In this document: positions 10,026-22,625 of the stretch, one piece after another
How the letters are laid out: each line of letters starts with the position of its first letter
Position numbering within the stretch: position 1 is the stretch's first letter
NCBI GenBank assembly: GCA_002731015.1
Contig: PBZM01000044.1
Span: 1-36,689 of the forward strand
Source: Gammaproteobacteria bacterium
GTDB lineage: Bacteria > Pseudomonadota > Gammaproteobacteria > Pseudomonadales > Litorivicinaceae
Direction of reading: 5' to 3'
DNA: 36,689 bases
The notes under the pieces: generated by a model
Seen by the model: the letters and a program-made list of their open reading frames with translations, nothing else
Database searches by the model: none
Told to the model about the DNA's origin: nothing
Position numbers and translations under genes: made by a program

Positions 10026-10850
10026 TCAGAAAGCGAATGTTACGCCAGCTGCCGTTGTGTCCGCAGACGCATCTTTGGAGTCAGATGATGACTCAATGAA
10101 TGCAGTAACTCCACCACCCAGGCCGTACTGAAGGCCAAACGCGGTTACGTCCGCTGTCGTAGCGTTAGCAACTTGTGTCTCTTCGTTGGCTATATAAATG
10201 GTCATATCGCCCATGCCGTAGCTAACACCCATCGCAGCTTCTTCAGTATCCGTAGCATCGTCATCCATGCGCTCTACGCTGACTGCAGCGCCACCAAATG
10301 ACGCTGTACCACCTACATACGTGATCTTGCTTCCGTCATCGTTGTTGTTCTCGGCGTAAGCGACTTCCACTGGACCCGCGCCATACTCTAGCGCAACACC
10401 TGTATGCGCTTCACCGTCTTCGTCAGAGTCGGTTCCATGAGAAACGTAGATAGACAGACTAGGTACCAAAGAAGGCAGTGTCCAACCAATAGCAGCGTCG
10501 CCAGCGGTTGTGGCAACCCCAGTTACCAAAGCGTAGTCAGTACGATCGTCGACTGAGTCCGCAGCTGAACTGGTATCACCCAAGTCTAATTTACCGAAAT
10601 CACTAGACAGAGTCAGAGAGTTACCCCCGTCGTCTCCGCCCTCATCGCTAATATTGATGTCAGCAGAAACTGCAATGCCATTCGCCGTCTCGGTAGACGC
10701 CTTGACATTGAAATCACCGTCAATCGCGGTCGATGTAGCACCGTTTGCGTCTGTGTATGCAAACTCTTGGTCGCCGGTGATGTTAACATCCGCAGCGAAT
10801 GCAGGAGCTACAAACGCAGTAGCAACGGCAGCAGCAATAATTTTTTTCAT
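10026..10850 (-). CDS. Outer-membrane porin (Gram-negative general porin-like)
   Basis: MKKIIAAAVATAFVAPAFAADVNITGDQEFAYTDANG signal peptide and strand start; C-terminal aromatic residue (AAGVTFAF). Start chosen at MKK rather than the ORF-track MYLMRESQ. Confidence 0.8.
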   Translation of the reverse strand: MKKIIAAAVATAFVAPAFAADVNITGDQEFAYTDANGATSTAIDGDFNVKASTETANGIAVSADINISDEGGDDGGNSLTLSSDFGKLDLGDTSSAADSVDDRTDYALVTGVATTAGDAAIGWTLPSLVPSLSIYVSHGTDSDEDGEAHTGVALEYGAGPVEVAYAENNNDDGSKITYVGGTASFGGAAVSVERMDDDATDTEEAAMGVSYGMGDMTIYIANEETQVANATTADVTAFGLQYGLGGGVTAFIESSSDSKDASADTTAAGVTFAF

Positions 10851-11462
10851 TTGAGATTCCCTCATTAAATACAAATTTAAAGGTTACTTAAGTATCCTCT
10901 TTTTCCGGGTTACCCCAGAGACAGGCAAGCTAGACCTGCCGAGGTGTGGCATCCTTTCAAACGACCACGGGTGCTACATTAACTAAATCGAGCCGATTGA
11001 ACAACCGATTAGCCTAGAATAAGCAGTCCGGCAAATTTACGAAAAGCTCATTTAATTGGTGTCCTGACAAAAAAACGGAATGGTCATTCAGCTACATTTC
11101 AGATATCGCTACTTTATCGATTTTCAGCGGTTCACTGAACACTGCCCCAATGAAATAAAAAACTCATAATATCAAATACTTATGAATCGATATTCGGGCA
11201 TTTGATTCCTATTAGATTAGTATCAACGAGATTACTATTTACCGAAATGACTAATAGACCCCCGAACAATACCCAGCATTACTCGCAGGGCCAAGAACCC
11301 GACCACCATAATTATTAGACTAATGTCTAATCAAAAAAATCGGAACTTTTTTGGAAAAGGGCTTTTTAATGACGAAAAACTCTACCTAACATTGGTCGTG
11401 TAACTGCAGTAAGAAAAGGAGCGAGAGCAAGCACCGATTGTGTGGAAACCTGAATCTCTAGC

Positions 11463-12380
11463 CTAGGGGCGATCGTCGATGTCATCCTCTTTCTCAGGAA
11501 TCAAAAGATCCTCCCGCGAAATTTTCAGCATAAGAAGAACAATCGTCACCACATAAATCGAGGAATAAGTTCCCACCGCCACGCCGATTGTGAGAGCAAG
11601 CGCAAAGTTATGAATCAGTTCACCGCCCAATACGAGGATCGCGAACAATACCAGCAATGTGGTAGTCGAGGTCGCAAGCGTTCGACTCAGTGTTTGGTTA
11701 ATTGAATCGTTCATCACTTTAAGTGGATCACTGGTCCGCATGATCCTAAAGTTCTCCCGAATCCGGTCTGACACAACGATCGAATCATTTAAGGAATAAC
11801 CGATCACAGCCAAAACCGCCGCCAACACGGTTAGATCAAAATCGAGATCGAAAAGCGCAAACACCCCAAGAACGATGAGTACATCGTGCACCAGCGCAAC
11901 TACCGCACCGACGGAGAACTTAAACTGAAAACGAAAAGCAACGTAAAACATTACAATGCCGAGCGCTAGTAGAAGACCCAGTCCACCCTGTTCTCTGAGC
12001 TCTTCTCCAACTACGGAGCCGACAAATTCTGACCGGAGCAATTGTGCCTCGAAGCCGGCTGATTGGAGGGCTGCAAATATCTGATCTCCCGCTTTGGGAG
12101 CATCATCTTGGGCGATACGAATGACTACATCTGTAGGCGCCCCAAATGCCTGTACGACGGCGTCCTTGAAACCTGCATTACCAAGGGTCTCACGAACCTT
12201 CTCCAGAGCCGGTTCGCTGGCAAACTCAAGCTCGACCAAGGACCCACCGGTGAAATCAAGGCCGAAACTCAAACCATCAAAAGCAAGCAGCGCGATCGAA
12301 CAAATGACAAATATTAAGGACAGTGTTGAGCTGATTTGGCGGCCTGCCATAAAGTCAATAGATGGGGTTCCAATTCGCAT
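11463..12380 (-). CDS. secF: Protein translocase subunit SecF
   Basis: FTGGSLVELEF; VIGYSLNDSIVVSDRIRENFR; LSRTLATSTTTLLVLFAILVLGG; adjacent to secD. Confidence 0.95.
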   Translation of the reverse strand: MRIGTPSIDFMAGRQISSTLSLIFVICSIALLAFDGLSFGLDFTGGSLVELEFASEPALEKVRETLGNAGFKDAVVQAFGAPTDVVIRIAQDDAPKAGDQIFAALQSAGFEAQLLRSEFVGSVVGEELREQGGLGLLLALGIVMFYVAFRFQFKFSVGAVVALVHDVLIVLGVFALFDLDFDLTVLAAVLAVIGYSLNDSIVVSDRIRENFRIMRTSDPLKVMNDSINQTLSRTLATSTTTLLVLFAILVLGGELIHNFALALTIGVAVGTYSSIYVVTIVLLMLKISREDLLIPEKEDDIDDRP

Positions 12381-12382
12381 GG

Positions 12383-14227
12383 TCACAGAGCCCACTTTGG
12401 TAGATAGCGATGACCAAAAAGTCCTTCAATCAAGAGGCGTGTGATGAGAGTCGCTGTAAAGAGCGAAGTGCATATACCAATAGCTAAAGTGATCGCAAAT
12501 CCCTTCACAGGGCCGGAACCAATACCTGCAAGAATGATCGCAACTAAAAGCGTGGTGATGTTTGAATCTAGGATAGTAACAAAAGCTCGCTCAAAACCAA
12601 CGCGGACCGCTTGCGGGTCGGCAAGTCCCCTCACTCTCTCCTCACGGATTCTCGAAAAGATGAGCACATTCGCATCAACCGCCATACCCACAGTGAGAAC
12701 AATCCCAGCAATACCAGGAAGCGTAAGAACAGCTTGTAGCAGGCTCATGACAGCAACCAACAATACAACGTTGACAGCTAAAGCCAAATTGGCAATGACA
12801 CCAAAGCCTCTGTAAGTGGCTAGCATAAAAACCATAACGAGGATAAATCCTGTGACCAAAGAGTTTATCCCAGACCTAATGTTTTCTGCTCCCAAACTTG
12901 GTCCAATGGTACGTTCTTCCACAAAATAAATGGGCGCGGCCAACGCACCGGCGCGCAGCAATAACGCAAGTTCTGATGCCTCTCTTGCACTGTCGAGACC
13001 CGTGATCCGAAATTGGTTCCCTAACACCGCCTGAATCGTTGCGAGTGAGATGATCCCCTGCTCTTTATATCGTATTTTTTTCCTTTCACCAGTCGAACGA
13101 TCCACGTCGTCTCGAGTCCTTGACTCGATGAAGATTACAGCCATACGGCGTCCAACAGACGTCTTCGTCACATCAGCCATTCGGCGTCCGCCCGAAGCAT
13201 CAAGACTAATATTGACCTGAGGCATCCCGTTCTCATCAAAACTGGAGCGCGCATCACTCACTGAATTCCCCGTGGTGATGATATCTCGCTCAAGTTGGGC
13301 AACTCCCTCATTGGCTCGAAACTCGTACCGCTGTGTCTCACGAACCGGTGAATCAGGCAGAGCCTCTAGCCGAAACTCGAGATTCGCGGTGGCGCCAAGA
13401 ACGCGCTTTGCTGTTGCCGTATCTTGGACCCCTGGAAGCTCTACGACGATACGACTCCGTCCTTGGCGTTGAACCAAGGGTTCAGAGACCCCAAGCTCGT
13501 TCACGCGATTCCTGAGTGTAGTCAGATTTTGACCGACCGCATAATCTTCTATCTTGGTTTGTTCACCATCTGCAAGCAACAAACTCGCGAAAGCTGCGTC
13601 ATCATCAGCTTCACGATAAGCAAACACCCCTTGATATTCAGATCGAATCCGTTCGATGCCTCGAAAACGGGCCTCTTGGTTCAAAAACCGAATCTCAAGT
13701 TCACCATCTGCCCCAACATCAACAGAGCGGAAGCGAATACGGTCTTTCCTTAACATCTGTTTAATTTCGGACGCGTAGGCCACCAACCGCTGCGAAACTG
13801 CTGCTTTGAGATCCACTTCCATCAGGAAATGAACTCCACCTCGAAGATCGAGGCCCAATTTCATTGGACTAGCGCCAATCAGTTGAAGCCAATCTGGTGT
13901 AGTGGGGGCGAGGTTAAGTGCAGTAATGAAGTCAGAACCTAGCGTCGACTGCATCAGGCTTTTAGCCTTGATCTGTGTTTCTACCGAGTCAAAGCGAAAC
14001 AGAGCCTGAGAGTTCCCAAAATCTGTAGCTACCGGTTCAATTCCAGCTTCTCTTAACGCATCCTGTAGGCGTTCCACATCTGACTCACCTAAAGCTACCG
14101 TCGCACGATTTGATGAAACCTGTACCGCGGGATCGTCCGGAAAGCCGTTCGGAAGCCCATACAATATGCCCAGGGAAAGGGAGACGATCACAAAGACCGT
14201 CTTCCAGAGAGGGAGGCGATGACTCAC
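12383..14227 (-). CDS. secD: Protein translocase subunit SecD
   Basis: LGLDLRGGVHFLMEVD; NRVNELGVSEPLVQRQGRSRIVVELPG; GMAVDANVLIFSRIREE. Confidence 0.97.
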   Translation of the reverse strand: MSHRLPLWKTVFVIVSLSLGILYGLPNGFPDDPAVQVSSNRATVALGESDVERLQDALREAGIEPVATDFGNSQALFRFDSVETQIKAKSLMQSTLGSDFITALNLAPTTPDWLQLIGASPMKLGLDLRGGVHFLMEVDLKAAVSQRLVAYASEIKQMLRKDRIRFRSVDVGADGELEIRFLNQEARFRGIERIRSEYQGVFAYREADDDAAFASLLLADGEQTKIEDYAVGQNLTTLRNRVNELGVSEPLVQRQGRSRIVVELPGVQDTATAKRVLGATANLEFRLEALPDSPVRETQRYEFRANEGVAQLERDIITTGNSVSDARSSFDENGMPQVNISLDASGGRRMADVTKTSVGRRMAVIFIESRTRDDVDRSTGERKKIRYKEQGIISLATIQAVLGNQFRITGLDSAREASELALLLRAGALAAPIYFVEERTIGPSLGAENIRSGINSLVTGFILVMVFMLATYRGFGVIANLALAVNVVLLVAVMSLLQAVLTLPGIAGIVLTVGMAVDANVLIFSRIREERVRGLADPQAVRVGFERAFVTILDSNITTLLVAIILAGIGSGPVKGFAITLAIGICTSLFTATLITRLLIEGLFGHRYLPKWAL

Positions 14228-14238
14228 AGAATTTCCAA

Positions 14239-14562
14239 TTACGCCTTCAAGTCTTTCAAAGTGCCCTTAGGGAGCAACACGGCCACCGCCGGCTTTTGCA
14301 CTAATACTTCAGTCCCGTTCGCGATTTCAAGAGTGATCACTTCCTCAGAAACCCTAGTAATTCGGCCCATGAGACCACCGCCCGTCGCTATTTCATCGCC
14401 CTTCGCCAAGTTCTCGACAAGGTTCCTGTGCTCTTTTGCGCGCTTTTGCTGTGGTCGCCACAGCAGGAAATAAAAAATGGCAATAAAACCAACCAGCATC
14501 AGAATTTGAAACATTGGATCGGGTCCAGCTGGTGCCGCATTAGCGTATGCATTCGAAATCAT
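14239..14562 (-). CDS. yajC: Sec translocon accessory subunit YajC
   Basis: FYFLLWRPQQKRAKEHRNLVENLAKGDEIATGGGLMGRI. Confidence 0.95.
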   Translation of the reverse strand: MISNAYANAAPAGPDPMFQILMLVGFIAIFYFLLWRPQQKRAKEHRNLVENLAKGDEIATGGGLMGRITRVSEEVITLEIANGTEVLVQKPAVAVLLPKGTLKDLKA

Positions 14563-14638
14563 ATCAACATCATCCGTTGAAGTTATAAAACTCGCGTAAA
14601 AGTACAGGTTGGCGAGGATTTGAGCAACAGTGATTCAT

Positions 14639-16814
<2,176 letters not shown>

Positions 16815-16920
16815 AAGCCACCTCGCATTGATCGGAACCGAAGTCTAGGGTGTTTAGAGAAATTGGCAAGGGCCGATTAATGACAACCAACAAAGTTTTA
16901 AGTAATATCCGCGTCCCATT

Positions 16921-17007
16921 GCCGAAGTGGTGGAACTGGTAGACACGACGGATTCAAAATCCGTTGCCTTCACGGGCTTGGGGGTTCGAGTCCCCCCTTC
17001 GGTACCA
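16921..17007 (+). tRNA. tRNA-Leu (anticodon CAA) with encoded CCA
   Basis: Acceptor GCCGAAG/CTTCGGT; anticodon stem ACGGA-TTCAAAA-TCCGT; long variable arm; GGGGGTTCGAGTCCCCC T-arm; ACCA 3' end. Confidence 0.95.
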
Positions 17008-17026
17008 AAGTTACCACAGCTAAAAG

Positions 17027-17836
17027 ATGACGCCGGTGTCAAAACTCAGTTGCTACATTATCGCTTTCAACGAGAGTAACAAAGTCCGTCCTGCGATCGA
17101 GAGTGTTATCGAGTGGGCTGACGAAGTTGTTCTCTGCGATTCTCATTCAACAGATCACACCGCCGAGATTGCAAGAGAGCTCGGAGCACGTGTTGTTCAA
17201 ATCGATTTCAATGGATTCGGCAAATTGCGGAACGACGCGATCGCACACTGCAAGCATGAGTGGATTTTTTCCCTCGACTCAGATGAGCGCTGCACGCCGG
17301 AAGCCCGGGATGAAATCCTTTCAATTGTGAAGAAAAATGACCCGGAAGCTCCGGTAGCCTATTTTATGCCTCGTCAGAATTACCTCTTGGGGCGCTGGGT
17401 CAAGTATTCGGGTTGGAGTCCAGATTATCGTCAGCCACAGCTATTCCGTCAGGGGTGTTTGGGCTATACGACTGAAGAGGTACATGAAGGTTTTACCTGC
17501 ACCGGACCGATCGGCTATTTGACCAAGCCAATTTGGCAGTTCCCTTTCGAGGATCTTGAGCAAATGCTCAACAAAGCACAACGCTACTCAACATTGGGTG
17601 CACATAAATTGTTACGTAACAATAAGAAAGGTGGCATAGGTAAAGCATTTTTACATGGTTTTTCAATGTTCCTGAGAATATATATATTCAAAAGCGGTTG
17701 GCGTGATGGTCGCGCTGGATTAGTAATTGCAATCGGGGGATTTATCGGTTCTTTTTACAAATATGCGAAACTAGCAGAATTGCGAAATGACTGGACCGAA
17801 CCGACTATGCCTAAAGCGGGCAAACCAGACAAGTGA
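17027..17836 (+). CDS. Glycosyltransferase family 2, WaaE/KdtX-like LPS core glycosyltransferase
   Basis: LSCYIIAFNESNKVRPAIESVIEWADEVVLCDSHSTDHTAEIARELGARV...DSDERCTPEA. Confidence 0.85.
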   Translation: MTPVSKLSCYIIAFNESNKVRPAIESVIEWADEVVLCDSHSTDHTAEIARELGARVVQIDFNGFGKLRNDAIAHCKHEWIFSLDSDERCTPEARDEILSIVKKNDPEAPVAYFMPRQNYLLGRWVKYSGWSPDYRQPQLFRQGCLGYTTEEVHEGFTCTGPIGYLTKPIWQFPFEDLEQMLNKAQRYSTLGAHKLLRNNKKGGIGKAFLHGFSMFLRIYIFKSGWRDGRAGLVIAIGGFIGSFYKYAKLAELRNDWTEPTMPKAGKPDK

Positions 17837-18621
17837 TCAAACACGCGGCACTCATCACAGTCGTCGCAACCGCCGGGTTACTATACACAGCGCTAACCCA
17901 CGAAACTGATTTAGCTAAATTTGACCGGAACGAACTCGAAGCGCTTATCACATCGAACCGTCCGGCGCTTCCTTTAAATGCCACTATCGAAGATCGCCGA
18001 CAACAATTTGCCCGACTGATGATGGACTACGCAGAATATGAAAATAAAAGATTATTAGCGGCTAGAGCGTTTATTCCCAGAATCATCGAACGCCAAACGA
18101 AACATCTCGAACGTGATCCGGCACTAGCTTTGCTGATGTCATATTTTGCAATCGATCCCGATACCCCTCTAGATGAAGTAGAAGCAGAGTTGTATCTCCG
18201 TGTTGATGGACTGCCACCCGCATTGGTTGCTACACAGGCAGCGATCGAATCGGCATGGGGGCAATCTAGATTCGCGATACAAGGGAACAATTATTTTGGG
18301 CATCAGTGCTACACTCCGGGGTGCGGTATGAAACCAAAAAAAAATAGAAATAAATCGGTCGAGGTTCGACATTTCGATACCATCGGAGACTCGGTCGCCG
18401 CCTATTATCGAAATATTAATACGCACAAAGCTTACCGAAAACTGAGGCGAACTAGGCTTGAGTTGCAAAATAAAAACAAACCTCTAACCGCCAAAGAACT
18501 GATCCCGACACTTAGTAGTTATTCGGAACTAGGGAAAAGATATTTGAGAATCTTACGCTCAGTGCTTCTTTCTAATTACATTCAAATAGCGAAACAAATG
18601 GATACGAATGCGGCTTATTAA
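17833..18621 (+). CDS. Bax-like glucosaminidase-domain protein
   Basis: LVATQAAIESAWGQSRFAIQGNNYFGHQCYTPGCG...SVAAYYRNINTHKAYRKLR. Confidence 0.82.
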   Translation: MIKHAALITVVATAGLLYTALTHETDLAKFDRNELEALITSNRPALPLNATIEDRRQQFARLMMDYAEYENKRLLAARAFIPRIIERQTKHLERDPALALLMSYFAIDPDTPLDEVEAELYLRVDGLPPALVATQAAIESAWGQSRFAIQGNNYFGHQCYTPGCGMKPKKNRNKSVEVRHFDTIGDSVAAYYRNINTHKAYRKLRRTRLELQNKNKPLTAKELIPTLSSYSELGKRYLRILRSVLLSNYIQIAKQMDTNAAY

Positions 18622-19033
18622 GGCACCACTCTGGAAGCGCTTTTTGGCATTTATTTATGACGGGCTGATCGTTGTCGCGCTTACATTGATCTCCGGACTT
18701 ATAGCCTCTTTACTCGCGCAAGGGGAGGCGCCTACTTGGCTGACACGGTTGATTATATTGTCTTCAGTGGGAGGATACTTTTGGTGGTCTTGGTCACATG
18801 GCGGTAAAACGGCTGGAATGCTGGCGTGGAGGCTCCATCTAGTCGGCCTCGAAGGCGAACCAATCACTAATAATGTTGCACTCAGAAGACTTATTATCTG
18901 TGTGATGACCCTCGCACCATTCGGTTTGACACTTCTCACCAGCTGGCTGTCGCCAATCGGTCAAACATTTTACGATTTGTTGTCAAAAACCCGTGTGGTT
19001 TCTGAATCTCGGTCTCAAAAATCAACGCAATAA
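18608..19033 (+). CDS. RDD family membrane protein
   Basis: APLWKRFLAFIYDGLIVVALTLISG...GGKTAGMLAWRLHLVGLEGEPITNNVALRRL. Confidence 0.85.
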   Translation: MRLIKAPLWKRFLAFIYDGLIVVALTLISGLIASLLAQGEAPTWLTRLIILSSVGGYFWWSWSHGGKTAGMLAWRLHLVGLEGEPITNNVALRRLIICVMTLAPFGLTLLTSWLSPIGQTFYDLLSKTRVVSESRSQKSTQ

Positions 19034-20059
19034 ACGAGGCATCAGAATCAAAGGTATTGAAAGTGGTAGGATTATCGCTAAAGAGGGATGAGCACCCAAT
19101 AGGAATGCCAGAGGCGACGCCATATCCATTGCATATTTAAAGATTAGTCCAAGTAATGCTGCCAAAAAGATCCGCATCGATGTTCCGATTGACCGCATTG
19201 AACCAAACGCCGTTGCTGATGCTAGTAGCGTCAGGACAAAAAGTGTTACTGGCAGCAAAAGGCGCTGCCAAAATAGCTGACTATGTGCCCGAGCGTTGAG
19301 ACCCTCAGTTTCGAGATAGTTAGAGGCAGACCAGAGTTCACTCAATGAGAGAGCATCAGGCTTGAGCACAAGCCAACGGATCTGGTTCCTAGTCAAATTG
19401 GTACTTTGCACCAAATCACTTGTCTGTTGGATGACTTTATCGGCCTCGAACGACAACGTACGTGCATCAGCCAATTCCACTTCTCCGGAATTAAATCCAA
19501 CGTTTCTTGACACCACCAAGCGTTCAATCTCACCGCGCGTATCAACCAATTCAATCTGCTTCCAGAGGCGAACTGAACCATCTCTTTCTCCCTCGATAAA
19601 GACATAGCGCCCTGATTCTCGGGTCCAAAAAGCACTTTTTACATCACCCGAGACATTGGCGTTCTTTAGAGCTTGGCTAAAACGCTCTGCTACAGGCATT
19701 CCATATTCCGCTACTAGAATCGATCCAAAAAAAATCGGTGCCAGTACTAAGATTATCCTGAAAAAGATTTGCCTGATGCTCAGACCTGCCGCTCGAAGAA
19801 CGGTCAGCTCGTTCGTTTGAGCTAACCCACCGAGACCTGCTGCCACGGAAATGAGAACGATTAATGGTAGGTCCAAATACAAGCGCCGTGGCATCCCTGA
19901 AATTGAGACGATTCCGATTTCTACTATCGTGTAATTGATATGTGGTGATTTCGCCTCGTCCAATATTCGAAACACCAGCTCAAGCCCAAAAAACACCGAG
20001 AATACGATCAGGAACGAAACCCAGATTGCGCGGGCTATTAGCCAAGTCGAGCGGGTCAT
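19022..20059 (-). CDS. lptG: LPS export ABC transporter permease LptG
   Basis: LptF/LptG-type permease, 4-bp overlap with lptF when started at MTRSTW; ORF-track start (20332) would overlap lptF by 277 bp. Confidence 0.88.
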   Translation of the reverse strand: MTRSTWLIARAIWVSFLIVFSVFFGLELVFRILDEAKSPHINYTIVEIGIVSISGMPRRLYLDLPLIVLISVAAGLGGLAQTNELTVLRAAGLSIRQIFFRIILVLAPIFFGSILVAEYGMPVAERFSQALKNANVSGDVKSAFWTRESGRYVFIEGERDGSVRLWKQIELVDTRGEIERLVVSRNVGFNSGEVELADARTLSFEADKVIQQTSDLVQSTNLTRNQIRWLVLKPDALSLSELWSASNYLETEGLNARAHSQLFWQRLLLPVTLFVLTLLASATAFGSMRSIGTSMRIFLAALLGLIFKYAMDMASPLAFLLGAHPSLAIILPLSIPLILMPRLLR

Positions 20060-21126
20060 AGCCAACCTTTCCTGCGAGCAAGAGATCCCAGACCAAAAAA
20101 GACGCCAAAAGCCCCTATTAAAATCATGTGTATCCAGAGAAGACCTGGCCAAGGCGACCACTGACCGAGGATTATAGCCTTCTGCGCGTATGATAACGCT
20201 GTGATGTACCCAAACTGGATAAGGATCACAGGGATAATCCAAAGAAATCTGCTCTGCCGCGAGGAACCACGTCCTATCAGAAAGACGAACGGCAACATAA
20301 AAATACACATTATCGGGAGTGAGGCTCGCCATGAAACGATGGCTAGCTCGGCGGGCATCCCCGACTCAAGTAAAACACTGGTAGCCCTAGCCTCAAGAGA
20401 ATCTGGGCGGCTGTCTAATTCTGAAGTTAATCGAATCAAATAGCGATCGAACTTAGAGATTTCCCAATCGAGCGAGACGTCGCTACCGATGTGTTGGTAT
20501 CCGTCGAGCAATACCAAATATTTCTCCCCTTCATTGAATTCAAGCCGCGCGGTTCTGCCAGTCAGGAAGACCTCGTTTTTTTTTCTTTTCAACGGTTCGA
20601 CGATAAACACATCAATCAGCGACTCTCGATCTGCAGAAATGTCTGTAGCATAGATCAACCGACCAGACTTGTCGGACTGGAACCGACCGGGAACCACGGT
20701 ATCAAAAACAGTTAGATTTTCTTTTTCAACCACCTGACTATCGAGCACTCGTGCCAAATCCGGCGATAGAAAAAACGATAACCACCCGACCAATAATGCA
20801 ACTATCACTGAAGGCAAGAGAATGATTCGAAATAAGCCAAAATCAGAATAACCAGCTGCTCGCAAAATAATCAGCTCAGATTCCTGATTCATACGCCCGA
20901 TAACGAGAAGGACAGCAAGTGTTAGAGCAAGCGGCAGTATCAATTCTAATGACGATGGAATCCTCCAAAGAATCATCGTTAGCATCAGCTCAACAGACAG
21001 TTCGCCATCGGCTGCCTTATCTAGGAATTGAATGAATCGACCACTCAACACCACCAACAGCAAAACAAGTGAAACACCAGCAGAAGTTTCCAATATCTGG
21101 CGACTGAAGTACCTCAGAATGATCAA
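20056..21126 (-). CDS. lptF: LPS export ABC transporter permease LptF
   Basis: MIILRYFSRQILETSAGVSLVLLLVVLSGRFIQFLDKAADGEL; divergent from pepA. Confidence 0.9.
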   Translation of the reverse strand: MIILRYFSRQILETSAGVSLVLLLVVLSGRFIQFLDKAADGELSVELMLTMILWRIPSSLELILPLALTLAVLLVIGRMNQESELIILRAAGYSDFGLFRIILLPSVIVALLVGWLSFFLSPDLARVLDSQVVEKENLTVFDTVVPGRFQSDKSGRLIYATDISADRESLIDVFIVEPLKRKKNEVFLTGRTARLEFNEGEKYLVLLDGYQHIGSDVSLDWEISKFDRYLIRLTSELDSRPDSLEARATSVLLESGMPAELAIVSWRASLPIMCIFMLPFVFLIGRGSSRQSRFLWIIPVILIQFGYITALSYAQKAIILGQWSPWPGLLWIHMILIGAFGVFFGLGSLARRKGWL

Positions 21127-21170
21127 ATGCCCTACACTTCCCTACCTAACGCTGATTAAAGGAGCCATCA

Positions 21171-22625
21171 ATGGAACTTACCCCAATTTCATCTTCTCAC
21201 GCCGACACTGACACCGAATGTCTTGTTGTTGGAGTATCCGAAAATAACAGTGTAGTGGGAAGCGACAAGGAACTCGACACACTGATCTCAGAATTAGTAG
21301 ATTCCGGTGACTTTAAACCCAAGGCAGGTTCTCAGATTATTCTCAGAAACCCAATTGGCCTTCGTACGAAGAGATTAGTACTCCTTGGGGTAGGAAAAGC
21401 AGACAAATTCGATGCTCTAGCGCAAAATGAGGCATTTATTACCCTAGGGCGAACGCTCAAAGGCTTACCAATCAACCAAGCGACGCTTGACCTAGGGTCA
21501 CTTACCTTTGGCAATCAAGGTGCATTAGAGCGTTTGGGCTACGGTCTTGCATGGTCTTCCTACGAATATACGACTACCAAACCAAAACAAATAGATGACG
21601 ACACGAAGGTTCTTTCAGCACTGCAAGTAATTGGATCAGACACAGACCAATCACATCTCGCCACGGGAATCAAAATCGGGCAAGGTGCAAACCTGACAAG
21701 AGAATTGGGTAATCTGCCAGGCAACACCTGCACCCCACGATATTTAGCCGACCAAGCCATCCGTTTAGCTGATCGATTCAACAACCTCTCATGTGAGGTT
21801 TTCGACGAAAATATGCTCGAAGAGATCGGTATGCACTGCATGCTATCTGTTTCAAGGGGAAGTGATGAGCCCGCAAGGTTTATCATCCTTCAATACCAAG
21901 GCGCCGGCGACCCCAACTTAAAACCAAAGATATTAGTTGGCAAAGGTGTGACCTTCGACACAGGTGGCATTAGTCTCAAGCCTAGTGCGGCGATGGACGA
22001 AATGAAGTTTGATATGTGTGGTGCGGCGACCGTCATGGGTTGTATGCAATGCATCTGTGAATTGGGTCTGGAGACAAACGTCATCGGCGTAATTGCGGCA
22101 GTCGAAAATATGCCGTCTGGTCGAGCGACAAAGCCCGGTGATGTAGTGACAACGCTCGCTGGGAAAACAGTTGAGATACTCAATACGGATGCAGAAGGCC
22201 GACTCGTGTTGTGTGATGCTTTGACTTATGTAGAGCGTTTCAATCCAGAAGCTGTCATTGATATAGCGACTCTTACGGGGGCCTGTTTAATTGCACTTGG
22301 TCGTCACAACACAGGCCTACTTAGTACCGACGATGAATTGGCCAATGAACTTTATGAGATTGGTCGAGATACCGGTGATCCCTGCTGGAGACTTCCGATC
22401 GAAGCACCATATCAGAAGCTCTTGGATTCAAACTTTGCGGACATCGCTAATATTGGTGGGCGTGATGCCGGAACCATCACAGCTGCGTGTTTCTTATCCC
22501 GGTTTACTGAAAAATATCGATGGGCACACCTCGACATCGCCGGGACTGCGTGGTTTAGCGGCGGCAAAGCCAAGGGTGCGTCCGGGCGTCCTGTACCGTT
22601 ATTGGTGAACTGGCTCCGCGCATGA
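21171..22625 (+). CDS. pepA: Leucyl aminopeptidase
   Basis: VGKGVTFDTGGISLKPSAAMDEMKFDMCGAA; NTDAEGRLVLCDALTY metal-binding motif; SD AAAGGAG upstream. Confidence 0.97.
   Translation: MELTPISSSHADTDTECLVVGVSENNSVVGSDKELDTLISELVDSGDFKPKAGSQIILRNPIGLRTKRLVLLGVGKADKFDALAQNEAFITLGRTLKGLPINQATLDLGSLTFGNQGALERLGYGLAWSSYEYTTTKPKQIDDDTKVLSALQVIGSDTDQSHLATGIKIGQGANLTRELGNLPGNTCTPRYLADQAIRLADRFNNLSCEVFDENMLEEIGMHCMLSVSRGSDEPARFIILQYQGAGDPNLKPKILVGKGVTFDTGGISLKPSAAMDEMKFDMCGAATVMGCMQCICELGLETNVIGVIAAVENMPSGRATKPGDVVTTLAGKTVEILNTDAEGRLVLCDALTYVERFNPEAVIDIATLTGACLIALGRHNTGLLSTDDELANELYEIGRDTGDPCWRLPIEAPYQKLLDSNFADIANIGGRDAGTITAACFLSRFTEKYRWAHLDIAGTAWFSGGKAKGASGRPVPLLVNWLRA

Noticed and set aside
16854-17042. 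Minus-strand 62-aa ORF (…GTEGGTRTPKPVKATDFESVVSTSSTTSA…)
   Set aside because: It is the antisense of the tRNA-Leu gene, a well-known spurious ORF type.
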